Shown in pieces: positions 34,407 through 43,404 of a stretch of DNA of 64,000 bases (positions within the stretch are counted from its first letter, which is position 1; each line of letters opens with the position of its first letter). The notes beneath the pieces are model-generated. The model was not told the DNA's origin and did no database searches. It worked only from the letters and a program-made list of their open reading frames with translations. Made by a program: the position numbers and the translations under genes. Source of the DNA: Zoogloea sp041917255 (GTDB taxonomy: Bacteria; Pseudomonadota; Gammaproteobacteria; Burkholderiales; Rhodocyclaceae); NCBI GenBank assembly GCA_041917255.1, contig JAYRYA010000023.1, forward strand, positions 14,341 through 78,340, in the 5' to 3' direction.

Positions 34407-36374
34407 TCAGGCCGCGAGGGCCGGCAGTTCGAGATGAGCGAGGAGCACCCGGCGGGACACACCGCGGGTGTCACCCATCGCCCCCAGGAGTTCCTTCATG
34501 TCGAGGATCAGCACGATCTGGCCGTTGGACAGGGTGGTGACGCCGGCAACGCCCTTCGGACGGAAGTCGTCGAGGGACTTGATCACCGCATCTTCACGAC
34601 CCGCGAAGCTGTCGATGGCGAGGATGAAGCTCTGCTCGGCGCTCTGCATGAGCACGCCGTATTCGGGCGTCTGCGCCTGATCCCAGCCCAGCAGGGTAGA
34701 AAGCGGCATGATCGGCAACACTTCGCCCCGCACGACCATGGTGGCGCGGCCACCGACTTCCTGCACTTCAGAAGGCTCGATCGGGAGGATCTCGCGGACC
34801 ATCGACAGGGGTACGGCAAAAGGCTGATCGCCCAGGCGCACCAGCAGCACCGGCAGGATCGCCAGGGTGAGCGGCAGGCTGATGATGAAGGTGGTGCCCT
34901 TGCCCATGCTCGAGCGGATGTCGATGGAGCCGTTGAGCTTCTGGATGTTGGTGCGCACCACGTCCATGCCCACGCCACGGCCGGAGACGTCCGACACCTG
35001 GCTGGCCATCGAGAAGCCAGGGAGGAACACCAGGTTGTAGCTCTGGCGCTCGTCCATGGTGTTGGCCTCTTCATCGGTGATGAGACCCTTCTCGACCGCC
35101 TTGGCGCGCAGCTTCTCGGCGTTCATCCCGCGACCGTCGTCGGCCACCAGGATCACGATGTGATCGCCTTCCTGGCGGGCTTCGAGGCGGACGATGGATT
35201 TTTCCGGCTTGCCGTTGGCGAGGCGCTCCTGGGTTTCCTCCACACCGTGGTCCACCGCGTTGCGGATAAGGTGGATGATCGGGTCGGACAGATCCTCGAT
35301 CATCGTCTTGTCGATCTCGGTGTCTTCGCCGGAGAGCACCAGCTCCACGTCCTTGCCCAGGTTGCGAGCCAGATCGCGTGCGATGCGCGGGTATTTCTGG
35401 AACAGCCGACCGATGGGCTGCATGCGGGTCTTCATCACCGCGTTCTGCAGGTCGGAGACCAGCAGATCGAGCTGGCTCACGGCCAGGTCGAGAGCGTGCA
35501 GGGTCTCGGTGTCGCTGCGGCCGTTGAGGATGTCGCTGCGCAACGCGTTGAGGCGGTTCTTGGTGAGGCCGATCTCGCCAGACAGGTTGAGCACCTGATC
35601 GAGACGGGAGGTGTCGACCCGGATCGAGTTGTCACGGGTCTTCTCGGTGTCACGGCGCCCCACGGGGCCGCTGGCGCCGGGGCGATCCGAGGCTCGGCGG
35701 CCAACGGCAGCCTTGATGACTTCCTCAGGCGTCTTGCTGGCCAGCTCAGCGTCGCTCTGGTGCATGACCACCGGCTCCGGTACGTGCGCGGGCACCGCCT
35801 GCAGGACAGGCGCCGCCGCCACCGCGGGGGCAGCCGCAGGGGCACCGGTGACCGCTTCAAGCAGTTCGTTCCAGTCGATGCCATCGACGGGCGCAGCGCT
35901 TGGCGGCGCGGCCGCGACGCTCGCCGCCGGGACAGAGGGCACCTGAACCGGCGCGGGAGCCGACGCCGACGCCCGGCTCAGCTCGCCGGCGATGGCGTGA
36001 CGCAGATCTTCAATCAGGTGAGGATCGGCAGCCGGCGGCTGCACACCCTGCTCCAGGTAGCCGAACATGTCGCGCACCGAGCCGGTGGACGACAGGATCA
36101 CGTCCATGATCTCGGGCGTCACGGTCAATTCGCCATTACGCAGCAGATCGAAGAGGTTCTCGGTGAGGTGGCACAGGGTGACCAACTCGGCCGCGTTGAG
36201 GAAGCCGGCACCGCCCTTGATGGTATGGAAGCCGCGGAAGATGTCGTTCAGCAACCCCTTGTCGTCGGGCGCGCGCTCGAGATCCACCAGCTTGTTGTCC
36301 ACACCCGACAGCAGATCCCCCGCTTCCACCAGGAAATCCTGCAGAAGGTCTTCCATCCCGGAAAAATCGCTCAT
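34407..36374 (-). CDS. cheA: Chemotaxis histidine kinase CheA (first copy)
   Basis: A 655-residue CheA. The ATG at 36374 (MSDFSGMEDLLQDF) has AAGGAG upstream; the open frame further 5' overlaps cheZ. The P1 domain has the phosphoacceptor His50 in FHTIKGGAGFLN. A Pro/Ala-rich linker (about 135-220) replaces a clear P2 domain. Dimerisation, ATPase (LIRNAVDHGVE; DDGRGMN; GRGVGMDVV) and the C-terminal CheW-like domain follow. It is the last chemotaxis gene of the cheV-cheV-cheY-cheZ-cheA unit. A second, different CheA is encoded at 53-55 kb. Confidence 0.95.
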   Translation of the reverse strand: MSDFSGMEDLLQDFLVEAGDLLSGVDNKLVDLERAPDDKGLLNDIFRGFHTIKGGAGFLNAAELVTLCHLTENLFDLLRNGELTVTPEIMDVILSSTGSVRDMFGYLEQGVQPPAADPHLIEDLRHAIAGELSRASASAPAPVQVPSVPAASVAAAPPSAAPVDGIDWNELLEAVTGAPAAAPAVAAAPVLQAVPAHVPEPVVMHQSDAELASKTPEEVIKAAVGRRASDRPGASGPVGRRDTEKTRDNSIRVDTSRLDQVLNLSGEIGLTKNRLNALRSDILNGRSDTETLHALDLAVSQLDLLVSDLQNAVMKTRMQPIGRLFQKYPRIARDLARNLGKDVELVLSGEDTEIDKTMIEDLSDPIIHLIRNAVDHGVEETQERLANGKPEKSIVRLEARQEGDHIVILVADDGRGMNAEKLRAKAVEKGLITDEEANTMDERQSYNLVFLPGFSMASQVSDVSGRGVGMDVVRTNIQKLNGSIDIRSSMGKGTTFIISLPLTLAILPVLLVRLGDQPFAVPLSMVREILPIEPSEVQEVGGRATMVVRGEVLPIMPLSTLLGWDQAQTPEYGVLMQSAEQSFILAIDSFAGREDAVIKSLDDFRPKGVAGVTTLSNGQIVLILDMKELLGAMGDTRGVSRRVLLAHLELPALAA

Positions 36375-36411
36375 TGCATTGCTCCTTGCGGTCTGACCCG
36401 CGCTGGCCGGC

Positions 36412-37272
36412 TCAGAAACCGAGACTCTCAAGCAGGTCGTCCACCTGCTCCTGGTTTGACACCACGTCGTCGCGGCCCACGGCACTGATCACCGGGCCGT
36501 TCATCAGGCCCTCGGGCGCTTCCACCTTGCGGTCGGCCGGCATCGCCTCGATCAGCACCTGAAGCAGCTGCTTCTCAAGGCCCTGGGCGAGGTCAACGAC
36601 CTTCTTGATGACCTGACCGGTGAGATCCTGGAAATCCTGGGCCATCATGATTTCCATCAACTGGGCGTTGGTTTCGCGGCTACCGTTTACCACGCTACCC
36701 AGAAAATCGCGGGTTTCGCCGGCCAGCGCGCGGAACTCGTCGGCGGAAAGCTGGTTGGCGTAGAGGCGATCCCAACGGGTGCGCAGGGTTTCGGCATCGG
36801 CCTGGACCTTGTCCTGGATCGGCTTGGCGATGTCGGTGGCGTTGAGCACCTTGCTCGCGGCCTGTTCGGTCATCTCGGCAATGTAGGCCAGGCGCTCGCG
36901 GGCATCGGGAATGGCGTGCGCGGCTTCCTGCAGGCTGCGGTCGTAGCCCAGCTGGCGCAAGGTGTCGTGGAGCTGGCGCGTCATCACGCCGAGCCTGTTG
37001 AAAACATTGTCGCAGCTATGGGGGCGCGCATCGTCGGTATCGGACACATGATCGTGCTCGGCGGTGTATTCATCCGCCACGGAATCGAACAGCGCCTGCA
37101 GGTCGTCGTCGTCACCGCCGGCCACGCTGGGGCTGGCACTGGCGGCAGAAGTGGCAACCACTTCGAGGCGCGGCTGGGCGCTCGCGGCGGCAGGGGAGCC
37201 AGAGATGCTGTCGAACAGCGCCTGCAGATCGTCGCTGTCGCCGGACTCGTCGAATTTGAGACGTGTTGCCAT
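36412..37272 (-). CDS. cheZ: CheY-P phosphatase CheZ with duplicated N-terminal motif
   Basis: A 286-residue CheZ. The catalytic region MMAQDFQDLTGQVI contains the DLTGQ pair (Asp216, Gln220) that dephosphorylates CheY. The C-terminus ends QVDDLLESLGF, the CheY-binding helix. It is longer than E. coli CheZ (214) because of an N-terminal extension in which DDLQALFDS occurs twice (residues 14-22 and 56-64), resembling the C-terminal docking helix. It lies 28 bp after cheY and 37 bp before cheA. Confidence 0.94.
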   Translation of the reverse strand: MATRLKFDESGDSDDLQALFDSISGSPAAASAQPRLEVVATSAASASPSVAGGDDDDLQALFDSVADEYTAEHDHVSDTDDARPHSCDNVFNRLGVMTRQLHDTLRQLGYDRSLQEAAHAIPDARERLAYIAEMTEQAASKVLNATDIAKPIQDKVQADAETLRTRWDRLYANQLSADEFRALAGETRDFLGSVVNGSRETNAQLMEIMMAQDFQDLTGQVIKKVVDLAQGLEKQLLQVLIEAMPADRKVEAPEGLMNGPVISAVGRDDVVSNQEQVDDLLESLGF

Positions 37273-37299
37273 GGTGGAACTCCGTACTGTCGATGGGCC

Positions 37300-37698
37300 T
37301 CAGGCTGCCTTCTTGCCCATCTTCTCGAAGATCTTCTCGAGCTTTTCGGAAAGCGTTGCCGCCGTGAAGGGCTTGACGATGTACCCACTGGCACCGGCCT
37401 GCGCCGCGGCGATGATGTTCTCCTTCTTCGCCTCGGCCGTGATCATCAGCACCGGCAGGTGCTTCAGGGCCGGCGTGGCACGAATGTTCTGCAGCAGGGT
37501 GAGACCGTCCATGTTGGGCATGTTCCAGTCCGTCACCACGAAATCAAAGGGCAGCGAGTTCAGCTTCTGCAGCGCAATCTGGCCATCCTCGGCCTCGTCC
37601 ACATTGGCAAAGCCAAGTTCCTTCAGCAAATTGCGGACGATGCGCCGCATGGTGGAAAAGTCATCGACGACGAGAAATTTCATCTTTGGGTCCGACAT
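37300..37698 (-). CDS. cheY: Chemotaxis response regulator CheY (first copy)
   Basis: A 132-residue single receiver domain. It has the acidic pair in FLVVDDFSTMRRIVRNLLKE, phosphoacceptor Asp57 (VTDWNMP), Thr in MITAEA and Lys in YIVKPF. It is almost the canonical motor-binding CheY, including NMPNMDGL. Its position next to cheZ marks it as the copy that controls the switch. Confidence 0.96.
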   Translation of the reverse strand: MSDPKMKFLVVDDFSTMRRIVRNLLKELGFANVDEAEDGQIALQKLNSLPFDFVVTDWNMPNMDGLTLLQNIRATPALKHLPVLMITAEAKKENIIAAAQAGASGYIVKPFTAATLSEKLEKIFEKMGKKAA

Positions 37699-37713
37699 GT
37701 TGTTGATCTCCGT

Positions 37714-38667
37714 TCAGTCCCGGCAGGAACGCATCAGCAGGGGGCGCAGGGTTTCCGCCAGGACGTCGGCGTCGAATTTGGCGACATAGGAATCGACGCC
37801 GACACTCTTGCCCATCGCCCGGTTGGCTTCGGACGACAGCGATGAGTGCATGACGACCGGAATGCCTTCGAAGCGAGCATCCGATTTGATGTTGCGGGTG
37901 AGCACGTAGCCGTCCATCTCGGGCATCTCGGCGTCCACCAGAATCAGGTTGACCTCGTCGCGCAGGTCGATGCCGCGCTGCTGGGCGTGGCTGGCCATAC
38001 CTTCCAGACGGGTCCAGGCTTCCAGGCCGTTGAGGGCGTGCTTGTGACGCACCCCCAGCTTGTCGAGGGTTTCTGCAATTTTCTTGCGGGCAACGGCGGA
38101 GTCATCCACGAAGAAGATGTTCACGTCGTGGGCACCTTCGAGCGGGTGAATCTGGCCGACCACGGCCTCACCGAAGGTGCTCGCCAGGATGGTTTCCACA
38201 TCGAGGATGGACACCAGCTTGCCGTCCTGCAGCTCGGTGATGGCGGTGATGAAGTGATGGCCGCTGGAGGTGACGTTGTCTGGTGCGCGAACCTTGTCCC
38301 ACTCGACGCGGATGATCCGGTCCACCTCGTGAACAAGGAATCCAAGGGTGCGCTTGCTGTACTCGGTGACCATCATCGAACCGCCCAAGGGCTCGCCCGG
38401 GTCGGCGATGCCCATCACCTTGGCGAGCGCCAGCACGGGAATCACGTTGCCACGCAGGGAGATCAGCCCCTCAACCCCGGCCGGCATGTTGGGGGCCTTG
38501 GTGATGAAGGGCGCCCGGGACACCTCCCGGACCTTGAACACGTTGATCCCGAAAATCTCCTGGGTTCCCAACGAGAACAGCAGGATTTCCATGCGGTTGG
38601 AGCCCGCCAGTTTGGTCCTGGCGTCCACCGACTCCAGCAACCCGCGATCGACACGATCCATGTTCAT
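37714..38667 (-). CDS. cheV: Coupling protein CheV (second of a tandem pair)
   Basis: A 317-residue CheV. A CheW-like domain (about 20-175) has EIFGINVFKVREV and LISLRGNVIPVLALA. A receiver domain (about 185-310) has FFVDDSAVARKKI and LVDAEMPEMDGYVL. The start at 38667 has GGAG four bases upstream; a second ATG follows two codons later. It couples receptors to CheA under phosphorylation control. It is similar in layout to the CheV directly upstream. Confidence 0.93.
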   Translation of the reverse strand: MNMDRVDRGLLESVDARTKLAGSNRMEILLFSLGTQEIFGINVFKVREVSRAPFITKAPNMPAGVEGLISLRGNVIPVLALAKVMGIADPGEPLGGSMMVTEYSKRTLGFLVHEVDRIIRVEWDKVRAPDNVTSSGHHFITAITELQDGKLVSILDVETILASTFGEAVVGQIHPLEGAHDVNIFFVDDSAVARKKIAETLDKLGVRHKHALNGLEAWTRLEGMASHAQQRGIDLRDEVNLILVDAEMPEMDGYVLTRNIKSDARFEGIPVVMHSSLSSEANRAMGKSVGVDSYVAKFDADVLAETLRPLLMRSCRD

Positions 38668-38683
38668 CTCGCTCCTCTTTCGC

Positions 38684-39652
38684 TCACGCGGCCTTGGCCG
38701 CACTGTGCTGCGTGATCAGGCGACGCAGCACCTCGGCCAGCCGCTGCGGCTCAAACTTGGCCACGTATTCATCCACACCGACCGAACGGCCCAGCTGCTG
38801 GTTGGACATGCCGGACAGGGACGAGTGCATGATGACCGGCACCCCTTCGAAGCGCGGATCGGTCTTGATCCGCTTGGTCAGGATGTAGCCATCCATTTCG
38901 GGCATTTCCACATCGGTCAGGATCAGGGCCAGCATTTCCTTGACCTTGCGGCCGCTGGACGCCGCGTAGGCTGCCAGCTTCTCGAGCTCCTCCCAGGCCT
39001 GCCGACCATTGACCGAACCGACATAACGCACGCCGAGGGCGTCGAGAGTCCGTTCGATCTGCTTCCGGGCCACCGACGAGTCATCGGCAAAATAGACGGT
39101 GATCGGCTCGTCCGCCACGATCGGCTCGATACCTTTGAACAGGAACTCGTCGTCGTAGCGGGTGGTTTCGGAGAGCACCTTCTCCACGTCGAGCAGCATC
39201 ACCAGCTTGGGGCCGGGCAACTCGGTGACCGCGGTGACCAGCCCGCCCAGGTTGGCGGTGAGCATGTCGGGCGGCACCCGCATCTGGGACCAGTCGAGAC
39301 GCAGGATGGTATCCACCGCCTCAACCAGGAAGCCCTGGGTGTGGCCGTTGTATTCCGTGACGATCATGATGTCGCGGGGGGTTTCTGTGCCCATCCCGGC
39401 ATACTTCGCCAGATCCACCACCGGCACCAGCACACCGCGCAGACTGACCATCCCTTCCACCGACGACGGCATTTCCGGCGCGGCGGTGATGGGCGGCGTG
39501 CGCATCACCTCGCGCACCTTGAAGACGTTGATGCCGAAAGTCTCACGCCGTCCGGTGCGCGGGTCCAGACCGAGGGTGAATAGCAGGATTTCCAGCTTGT
39601 TGGTGCCCGCCAACCGGGTACGCGCGTCAATGTTCTTGAGAAGTTCCGACAT
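38684..39652 (-). CDS. cheV: Coupling protein CheV (first of a tandem pair)
   Basis: A 322-residue CheV starting MSELLKNIDARTRLAG; the open frame upstream of 39652 has no family character. The CheW-like domain has GINVFKVREVMRTPP and MVSLRGVLVPVVDLAKYAGM. The receiver has YFADDSSVARKQIERTL and LTDVEMPEMDGYIL. An FliA box lies about 60-90 bp upstream, so it heads the cheV-cheV-cheY-cheZ-cheA transcription unit. Confidence 0.93.
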   Translation of the reverse strand: MSELLKNIDARTRLAGTNKLEILLFTLGLDPRTGRRETFGINVFKVREVMRTPPITAAPEMPSSVEGMVSLRGVLVPVVDLAKYAGMGTETPRDIMIVTEYNGHTQGFLVEAVDTILRLDWSQMRVPPDMLTANLGGLVTAVTELPGPKLVMLLDVEKVLSETTRYDDEFLFKGIEPIVADEPITVYFADDSSVARKQIERTLDALGVRYVGSVNGRQAWEELEKLAAYAASSGRKVKEMLALILTDVEMPEMDGYILTKRIKTDPRFEGVPVIMHSSLSGMSNQQLGRSVGVDEYVAKFEPQRLAEVLRRLITQHSAAKAA

Positions 39653-39712
39653 CACTCGATCTCCGTCGTTGACCGCCTGCCCCCTGATGGAACAGGCTCC
39701 GACTTGAAATAA

Positions 39713-39739
39713 ATATCGGCGGGGTAAGAATAATCTTGA
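39713..39739 (-). promoter_or_regulatory. FliA (sigma-28) promoter of the cheV-cheA unit
   Basis: On the minus strand TCAAGATT, 11 bases, then GCCGATAT. This is six of eight and seven of eight to the FliA consensus with exact spacing. It lies about 60 bp upstream of the first cheV. Confidence 0.72.
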
Positions 39740-39813
39740 GGCTGGGAAACGCCTCTTCCTCGGTGGCTGCACTCCCTGCACGCCCCGCCGGGCGCGGCGC
39801 ATCGCGCCAGCCG

Positions 39814-41493
39814 TCAGGCCCGGTAGCCGATACGGAAACCACCCCAGTGACGGCCGTTCACATAAACCGGAGCCGAGATGTCGTGCATGATCTCGCCGGT
39901 GTCCCGGCGATAAGTCTGGATCAGGAACGGCATCTGGTTCTTGCCGCACTGCTTGCCCACCGGATCATCGAAGATGCGCTTGGTCCGGCTACCCACGATG
40001 TCCTTGTTGTAGTCACCGGTAAGGGGTTGGCAGAAGCGCTTGTTGTGCGTCGGTACATAACCGTTACGGTCGGTCCCGATGGCATAGACCATCTCGCCGT
40101 TGCTCTCCAGCAGGCGCTCCTGAAGGCTCGGGAGGAGCCGGTCGGTGAGCGCGTCGAAGCGGGTGCTGTACTTTTGCGGGCGGGTATTGGGAATCGGCTT
40201 GTAGGCTTCGTCGAACAGGTCGGCCTCGCTGATCTGTCCGCTGGCGATGGCCCGCTCGAACAGGTCGCCGATCTGGCGGGAGGCATCGCGGACGATGTCG
40301 GGCATCTTCTTGTGCACCACCATCGCCTGCTCACCCGCCGGGCCGAGCTTGAAGACGCGCCGGATTTCCTTCAGGTTCACCGCCAGATCCCGCAGGCTGG
40401 TGGCCTCGTGGAGCGTCTCCCGCGCGCCCTCGGAGTTGCGACCGGCCATGTCCATGATCTGCCGCACGTGCCCGGCAATCTGCTCGGCTTCGTGACCGTG
40501 GGTGGTAATGGCGACGGCGATCGCGTCGATCTTCTCCATCGTCTGCTGCGCGCCCTGATTGATCTGATCCAGCGAGCTGGCGGCCCGGCGGGCCAGTTCC
40601 GCCCCGGCATGAGCCTGCACGCTGCCCACGTCGATGGCGGCAATGGCGCTCTTGGTCTCGGCCTGGATTGCGGAGATCATGCCGCCGATCTCACGGGTCG
40701 CTGTCGAGGTGCGTTCGGCGAGCTTGCGCACCTCGTCGGCCACCACTGCAAAGCCGCGCCCCTGTTCGCCGGCCCGGGCGGCTTCGATTGCTGCGTTGAG
40801 TGCCAGCAGGTTGGTCTGATCGGCAATCTCGTGGATCACCTTGACGATGCCACTGATGGCTTCGGAACGCTCACCCAGGGACGCGATGACCCGGGCCGAA
40901 TCAGCCACCGAGGTGGCGATGCGTTCAATCTCCTGGGAGGCGCTGGTGGCCACTTCCCCACCTTGCACCGACAGTTCGCGCGCAGCCTGGGCGTTGGTTG
41001 CTGTCTGGCTGGCGTGGTCTGCCACCGCATTGACGCCGGCGGTCATCTGCTCGATCGCCACGGCCATGCTTTCGGCGGCGTCGCGCTGCCCCGCAGAGCC
41101 TTCGGCCACGCGCCCGGCGTAGCCCGACAGCAGATCAGCCGCTTCGTACACCCGCTGGGCGTCGAAGATCACCTTGCCGACGATGCCCTGGAGGCTCTCG
41201 ATCAACTCGTTGAAGACACGCTCGACCTCGCCCACCTGACCACCCGAAACCGGCGCCCGACGGGAAAGATCGCCGTCCCGGAGCATCGCCCGGATGGCAT
41301 CGCGCATCTCGCCCAGCGGCTGCACGAACAGCACCCGGAACGCCATCGCCGTTGCCACGCCGATGAACACCCCGAGGGCCACGCTGACGCCCACGAAGGC
41401 CGCCGTCAGCGGAACACCGAAGGCCAGCCCGGCGCCCGCTGCGCCAAGGGCGACACACAACCCGATCGCGCCTGAAATTAGTTGAACTCGCAT
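39814..41493 (-). CDS. Chemoreceptor with the sensor domain after the signalling domain
   Basis: A 559-residue methyl-accepting protein. Two adjacent N-terminal membrane segments (about 5-60) have almost no periplasmic loop. A HAMP-like region and a signalling domain follow, with the hairpin tip EIADQTNLLALNAAIEAARAGEQGRGFAVVADEVRKLAERT. After it (about 430-559) comes a sensor-like module with YAIGTDRNGYVPTHNKRF and RRDTGEIMHDISAPVYVNGRHWGGFRIGY, the sequence style of a cytoplasmic Cache/PAS-like domain found at the end of some receptors. It should sense an internal cue. It has its own FliA promoter and no C-terminal CheR/CheB pentapeptide. Confidence 0.9.
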   Translation of the reverse strand: MRVQLISGAIGLCVALGAAGAGLAFGVPLTAAFVGVSVALGVFIGVATAMAFRVLFVQPLGEMRDAIRAMLRDGDLSRRAPVSGGQVGEVERVFNELIESLQGIVGKVIFDAQRVYEAADLLSGYAGRVAEGSAGQRDAAESMAVAIEQMTAGVNAVADHASQTATNAQAARELSVQGGEVATSASQEIERIATSVADSARVIASLGERSEAISGIVKVIHEIADQTNLLALNAAIEAARAGEQGRGFAVVADEVRKLAERTSTATREIGGMISAIQAETKSAIAAIDVGSVQAHAGAELARRAASSLDQINQGAQQTMEKIDAIAVAITTHGHEAEQIAGHVRQIMDMAGRNSEGARETLHEATSLRDLAVNLKEIRRVFKLGPAGEQAMVVHKKMPDIVRDASRQIGDLFERAIASGQISEADLFDEAYKPIPNTRPQKYSTRFDALTDRLLPSLQERLLESNGEMVYAIGTDRNGYVPTHNKRFCQPLTGDYNKDIVGSRTKRIFDDPVGKQCGKNQMPFLIQTYRRDTGEIMHDISAPVYVNGRHWGGFRIGYRA

Positions 41494-41595
41494 GATGTCC
41501 GGCCACTCCCCTGTCGCAAACGAAGGCCGGACAGCACCGCGCGCCCCGGCAACCTCACGGGCGGCCCGACAGGGCGACCCGCAATATCGACGTTT

Positions 41596-41622
41596 TTATC
41601 GACAGGCTCCCTGGGAACTTAA
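41596..41622 (-). promoter_or_regulatory. FliA (sigma-28) promoter of the C-terminal-sensor chemoreceptor
   Basis: On the minus strand TTAAGTTC, 11 bases, then GTCGATAA (six of eight and seven of eight to consensus). It lies about 103 bp before the receptor ATG and close after the stop of the upstream phosphatase/kinase gene. Confidence 0.75.
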
Positions 41623-41652
41623 TGGAGACTGACAGGAGAGCTGAAACTTGGG

Positions 41653-43404
41653 CTATTTGAGCCCGTCGGCGCTACGCTCGGCCAGGCGAAAGACCACGTC
41701 CACCCGGTTGCCGGAACCGCTATAGCGCACTTCCTCGCAGACCCGCAGCAGCAAGGGAATGCCGCGGCCGTGCCCCTTGAGCAACTCCTCCGAGGTCGGC
41801 TCGCGCATGGCCTCCTGCACCTGCTGCTCGTGGTCGAAGCCGGGGCCCGTATCGACACAGCCGATGTGAAGCATCGGCGCCCGGTCGAGGCTCTGACGCA
41901 GGGTCAGCTCGAACTCCACCGCGCCTGCAGCCAGCCGGGAAAGCCGCCGGGCACGCTCATCGAGAAACACGTCCATGCCCTCGGCCCCCACCTTGAGGGA
42001 CGAAGGCAGGCGCAGCAGACCGTGATCCAGCGCGTTGTTGAAGAGTTCGGACAACACCAGGAACAGGCGCCCGGTGAAGGGCCGCACCCCCTCGAACTGC
42101 TCGATGGCCCCAAGGATCAGCGGCACCGCGTCGAGGCGTTTGAGATCGGTGGCCCCCAGGCGCAGCACCAGTCGCCAGTCGCTGGTATTGAACGGCGCAA
42201 CTGTCTCGCTGGACATCTGGCTGAGCACCCGGTTGGGCGTATCGGCCAGGGCGATCTGGGCGATGGAGATGTCGTCCCGGGGCGGATTGCCGCCAGTGAG
42301 TTGCTGGACGATGTCGATGAGGCGCGGCAGCCGGGCATCGGCTTCCAGCCCCTCGAGCGCCCGCCCCAGCCCGTCGACACCCAGGGCCGTACCTTCGTCA
42401 TCCTCCTGCTCGATGAGGCCATCGGAGAACAGCAGCAGGTGGTCGCTGGGATTGACGACATGGGTGTCGGCGGTGCCGTCGAACTCGTCGTCATCCACCA
42501 CCCCGAGGGGAAAGTGGTGGCGGTTGAAGTGGATGCGCACCCCGCCATCCGGGCGCACGAGGAGCGGCCCTGGGTTGCCGCCGTTCCAGACGGTCACGTA
42601 GCGCTCGCGGAAGTTGACTGCAACGAGCGTGGCCGCGATGAAGCGATCGACCGGCAGCAGCGCCCGCACCTTGCTGTTGATCTCGCGGGCAATGGCGTCG
42701 ATGCCGAAGCCCCGCTCGGTCATCCGGTAGAAGGGCGCCGTCACCGGCAGTACGTTGAGCGATGCGGCCAAGCCATGTCCTGCACCGTCGGCGAGGAGCA
42801 CGTGGAGTACGTTGGCGGGGGTGCGGGCGGCTGCGATCAGATCGCCGGAGAATTCGGCCGCCGAGGCGATGTAGTGGGACAGCGCAGGATCGCCCAGGGC
42901 CTCGCGGTTGATCAGGCGCTCCATCACGAAGCGCGCCAGCCGCTGTTCTTCTTCCTGAAGGCTGCGGTAGCGGGCGAGCTCGCGATTGCGCGCCTCGGCC
43001 TGACGTTGCATCGCCTTGAGCCGGAGGATCACCCCGAGCTTGGCGCGCAGCATCTCGCGCGAGGCAGGCTTGCAGAGATAAGCATCGGCCCCGGCCTCCA
43101 GCGCGCGCATCTGCGTCGCCTCGTCCAGGCTACCGGTGAACACCAGGCTGGGAATCCAGCTACCGTCGGTCCGCATACGGACCGTCTGAAGCAATTCGAT
43201 GCCGTCCATGCCGGGCAACCCGACATCGGTCATCAGCACGTCGGGGTGAGCCCGAGCGATGTGCGCAAGCGCCTCTTTGGCCGTGCTGACACCAGCGACA
43301 CGGTGACCGAGGGCCACCAGATCCCGACGGATCAGGAACAGATCGTCGGGATTGTCATCTACAACAAGAATGAAGAGGGATTCGGAATCCTGCTCGGCGA
43401 CCAC
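41653..43404 (-). CDS. hsbR: Response regulator-PP2C phosphatase-kinase of a partner-switching module (HsbR-like)
   Basis: A 583-residue protein starting at GTG, which overlaps the STAS gene stop by one base (TAGTG). The receiver domain (1-125) has phosphoacceptor Asp60 in MTDVGLPGMDG. A coiled linker is followed by a SpoIIE/PP2C phosphatase (about 175-390) with metal-binding VLLADGAGHGLAASL and RDDISIAQI. A GHKL anti-sigma-type kinase domain (about 430-580) has SELFNNALDHG, VDTGPGFD and GHGRGIPLL, all apparently intact. It should both phosphorylate and dephosphorylate the adjacent STAS protein according to its receiver state. The same layout is known from Pseudomonas HsbR. Confidence 0.87.
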   Translation of the reverse strand: MVAEQDSESLFILVVDDNPDDLFLIRRDLVALGHRVAGVSTAKEALAHIARAHPDVLMTDVGLPGMDGIELLQTVRMRTDGSWIPSLVFTGSLDEATQMRALEAGADAYLCKPASREMLRAKLGVILRLKAMQRQAEARNRELARYRSLQEEEQRLARFVMERLINREALGDPALSHYIASAAEFSGDLIAAARTPANVLHVLLADGAGHGLAASLNVLPVTAPFYRMTERGFGIDAIAREINSKVRALLPVDRFIAATLVAVNFRERYVTVWNGGNPGPLLVRPDGGVRIHFNRHHFPLGVVDDDEFDGTADTHVVNPSDHLLLFSDGLIEQEDDEGTALGVDGLGRALEGLEADARLPRLIDIVQQLTGGNPPRDDISIAQIALADTPNRVLSQMSSETVAPFNTSDWRLVLRLGATDLKRLDAVPLILGAIEQFEGVRPFTGRLFLVLSELFNNALDHGLLRLPSSLKVGAEGMDVFLDERARRLSRLAAGAVEFELTLRQSLDRAPMLHIGCVDTGPGFDHEQQVQEAMREPTSEELLKGHGRGIPLLLRVCEEVRYSGSGNRVDVVFRLAERSADGLK

